Shown here piece by piece: positions 16,144 to 17,147 of a DNA stretch of 17,147 bases. Position 1 is the first letter of the stretch, and every line of letters begins with the position of its first letter. The notes below the pieces were generated by a model. That model had not been told where the DNA came from. It saw only the letters and a list, made by a program, of their open reading frames with translations, and did no database searches. The translations under genes were made by a program, and so were the position numbers. Source of the DNA: an uncultured Paracoccaceae bacterium. Lineage in GTDB: Bacteria; Pseudomonadota; Alphaproteobacteria; Rhodobacterales; Rhodobacteraceae. The stretch is from contig CALESR010000214.1 in assembly GCA_937907485.1 (NCBI GenBank), positions 1 to 17,147 on the forward strand, given 5' to 3'.

Positions 16144-16171
16144 ATATGCGGCAGCCCGGCTCAGTCTCAAG
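16144..16171 (-). promoter_or_regulatory. Sigma32 (RpoH)-like promoter of the cold-shock gene
   Basis: On the minus strand CTTGAGA (16171-16165), 13 bases, then CCGCATAT (16151-16144). Six of seven bases match the sigma32 -35 (CTTGAAA) and six of seven fixed positions match the -10 (CCCCATNT). The same DNA can be read as a weak sigma70 promoter (TTGAGA, 16 bases, CATATC). Start near 16137. Confidence 0.45.
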
Positions 16172-16282
16172 GGTCGCGACTGAAACCGTTAGGGGACAGA
16201 AGGTCGACAGAAGATCGTTTGCCCCTTGCATATGCGCCCGATGGGGCCACATTGCAACCCTTCGTGGAATTTAGTTTTCTAC

Positions 16283-16327
16283 CGCCCGCGCCGGTCCTGG
16301 TGGCGGGCGCGCACATCCCCTGTGCGC
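16283..16327. repeat. Two adjoining inverted repeats in the divergent csp/dioxygenase spacer
   Basis: CGCCCGC (16283-16289) pairs with GCGGGCG (16303-16309). GCGCACA (16309-16315) pairs with TGTGCGC (16321-16327), with a 5-base loop. No gene ends here on the plus strand, so a terminator is not required; the sites might be operator-like or chance in GC-rich DNA. The rest of the 284-bp spacer (16112-16395) holds the csp promoter and no clear dioxygenase promoter. Confidence 0.4.
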
Positions 16328-16395
16328 CGCTGCGCCTTTTCAGCCGGGTGCGGCGGGCGCATATCCTGTGCATCCAGACCGCAGGAGTCCCAGCC

Positions 16396-17147
16396 ATGAC
16401 CCGCTTTCCCACCTATTTCATCTCGCACGGCGGCGGCCCCTGGCCCTGGCTGGCGCAGATGCGCGCGCAGTTCGTCAATCTCGAAGCCTCGCTGAGGGCG
16501 ATGGTCGCCGATCTGCCGGAACGGCCAAAGGCGGTGCTGGTGATTTCCGGCCATTGGGAGGACGACAGCTTTGCCGTGATGGGCGCGGCAAACCCGCCGA
16601 TGGTCTATGATTACTACGGTTTCCCGCGTGAGACCTATGCCATCCGCTATCCCGCCCCCGGCGCGCCCGATCTGGCGGCGCGCACCCGCGATCTGCTGGC
16701 CGCTGCCGGGCTGCCGGTGCGCATCGACCTGCAACAGGGCTTTGACCACGGCACTTTTGCGCCGCTCTACATCATGTTCCCAGAGGCCGACGTGCCGGTG
16801 TATCAGGTCTCGTTGCGCCGGGGCTATTCGCCTGACGAGCATTTTGCCCTGGGCCGCGCGCTGGCACCGCTGCGCGACGAGGGGGTGATGATCGTCGGCT
16901 CGGGCCTGAGTTATCACAACCTGCGCCTGTTCGGGCCGCAGGCGCGGGTGCCGTCCGAGGGGTTCGACGCTTGGCTGGGTGCGGTGATGGCCGCCGCGCC
17001 CGAGGCCCGCACGCAGGCGCTGCTGGACTGGGAAACCGCCCCCCACGCGCGGGTCTGCCATCCGCAGGAGGACCATTTTGTGCCGCTCTTTGCCGCGCTG
17101 GGCGCCGCCGAAGGCGAGGCCGCGACGCGGATCTATCACGATCAGGG
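16396..17147 (+). CDS. DODA-type extradiol aromatic ring-opening dioxygenase (3' end outside window)
   Basis: 250 codons are present and the frame is still open at the right edge; relatives are about 255-270 residues, so little is missing. The start is set by AGGAG (16383-16387), 8 bases before the ATG. Class III extradiol (LigB/DODA, YgiD-like) features: SHGGGP with H11, ISGHWE with H53, FDHGTFAPL with H118, SGLSYHNL with H174, and HPQEDHFVPL with H222 and H227. H11 and H53 are the expected metal ligands. Relatives of the YgiD type use zinc or iron and cleave 3,4-dihydroxyphenylalanine or other catechols; the physiological substrate is mostly unknown. The usual SHGSP is SHGGGP here. It is divergent from the cold-shock gene. 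Confidence 0.92.
   Translation, partial: MTRFPTYFISHGGGPWPWLAQMRAQFVNLEASLRAMVADLPERPKAVLVISGHWEDDSFAVMGAANPPMVYDYYGFPRETYAIRYPAPGAPDLAARTRDLLAAAGLPVRIDLQQGFDHGTFAPLYIMFPEADVPVYQVSLRRGYSPDEHFALGRALAPLRDEGVMIVGSGLSYHNLRLFGPQARVPSEGFDAWLGAVMAAAPEARTQALLDWETAPHARVCHPQEDHFVPLFAALGAAEGEAATRIYHDQ

Overview
The window is about 17.1 kb of GC-rich chromosomal DNA. Several features point to an alphaproteobacterium of the order Rhodobacterales: the base composition, a DUF6455 gene, an Alph_Pro_TM (TIGR02186-type) gene coupled to a TSUP permease, the gene order nfu-tsaB-rimI, and heat-shock-type promoters. The species cannot be named from the sequence alone. No rRNA, tRNA, CRISPR array, transposase or phage gene was seen. 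Most of the content is housekeeping, and the least explained stretch is a tandem repeat array between the nfu gene and a pair of PilZ genes.

Layout. 1-301: 3' end of a RecD/UvrD-type helicase (+). 302-652: small cysteine-rich DUF6455 protein (-). 758-2300: ThpR RNA ligase/phosphodiesterase, then a stand-alone Lrp/AsnC ligand-binding domain overlapping by one base with a short-chain dehydrogenase (+). 2303-3987: TSUP permease and a translationally coupled Alph_Pro_TM protein (-). 4002-4030: perfect hairpin. 4070-8704: four-gene BMP-type nucleoside/purine ABC uptake operon (binding protein, double ATPase, two permeases; -), with a RutR-like operator candidate upstream. 8874-10412: nfu-tsaB-rimI, overlapping genes (-), with a sigma70-like promoter at 10434-10462. 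10413-11471: about 1.06 kb with no convincing gene, most of it a decaying array of roughly 126-bp direct repeats (10563 to about 11275). 11472-12122: two adjacent PilZ proteins that look like an old duplication (-). 12294-14909: clpB (+) with a sigma32-type promoter and a terminator. 14985-15794: transglutaminase-like protein (-). 15905-16111: cold-shock-domain protein (-), also with a sigma32-like promoter. 16396 to the right edge: DODA-type extradiol dioxygenase (+, 3' end cut off).

How the genes work together. The four ABC genes form one importer, probably for purine nucleosides or bases, and the candidate operator suggests control by a nucleobase-sensing TetR-family repressor. Nfu, TsaB and RimI are linked by overlapping frames and probably share a transcript. 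They act in Fe-S delivery, tRNA t6A synthesis and protein N-acetylation. ClpB and the cold-shock protein both carry CTTG plus CCxCAyAT-type promoter elements and may share a stress sigma factor (RpoH). The PilZ pair suggests a cyclic-di-GMP output, with one copy keeping the arginine motif and the other having lost part of it. All functional claims are read from motifs and family knowledge; no searches were run.
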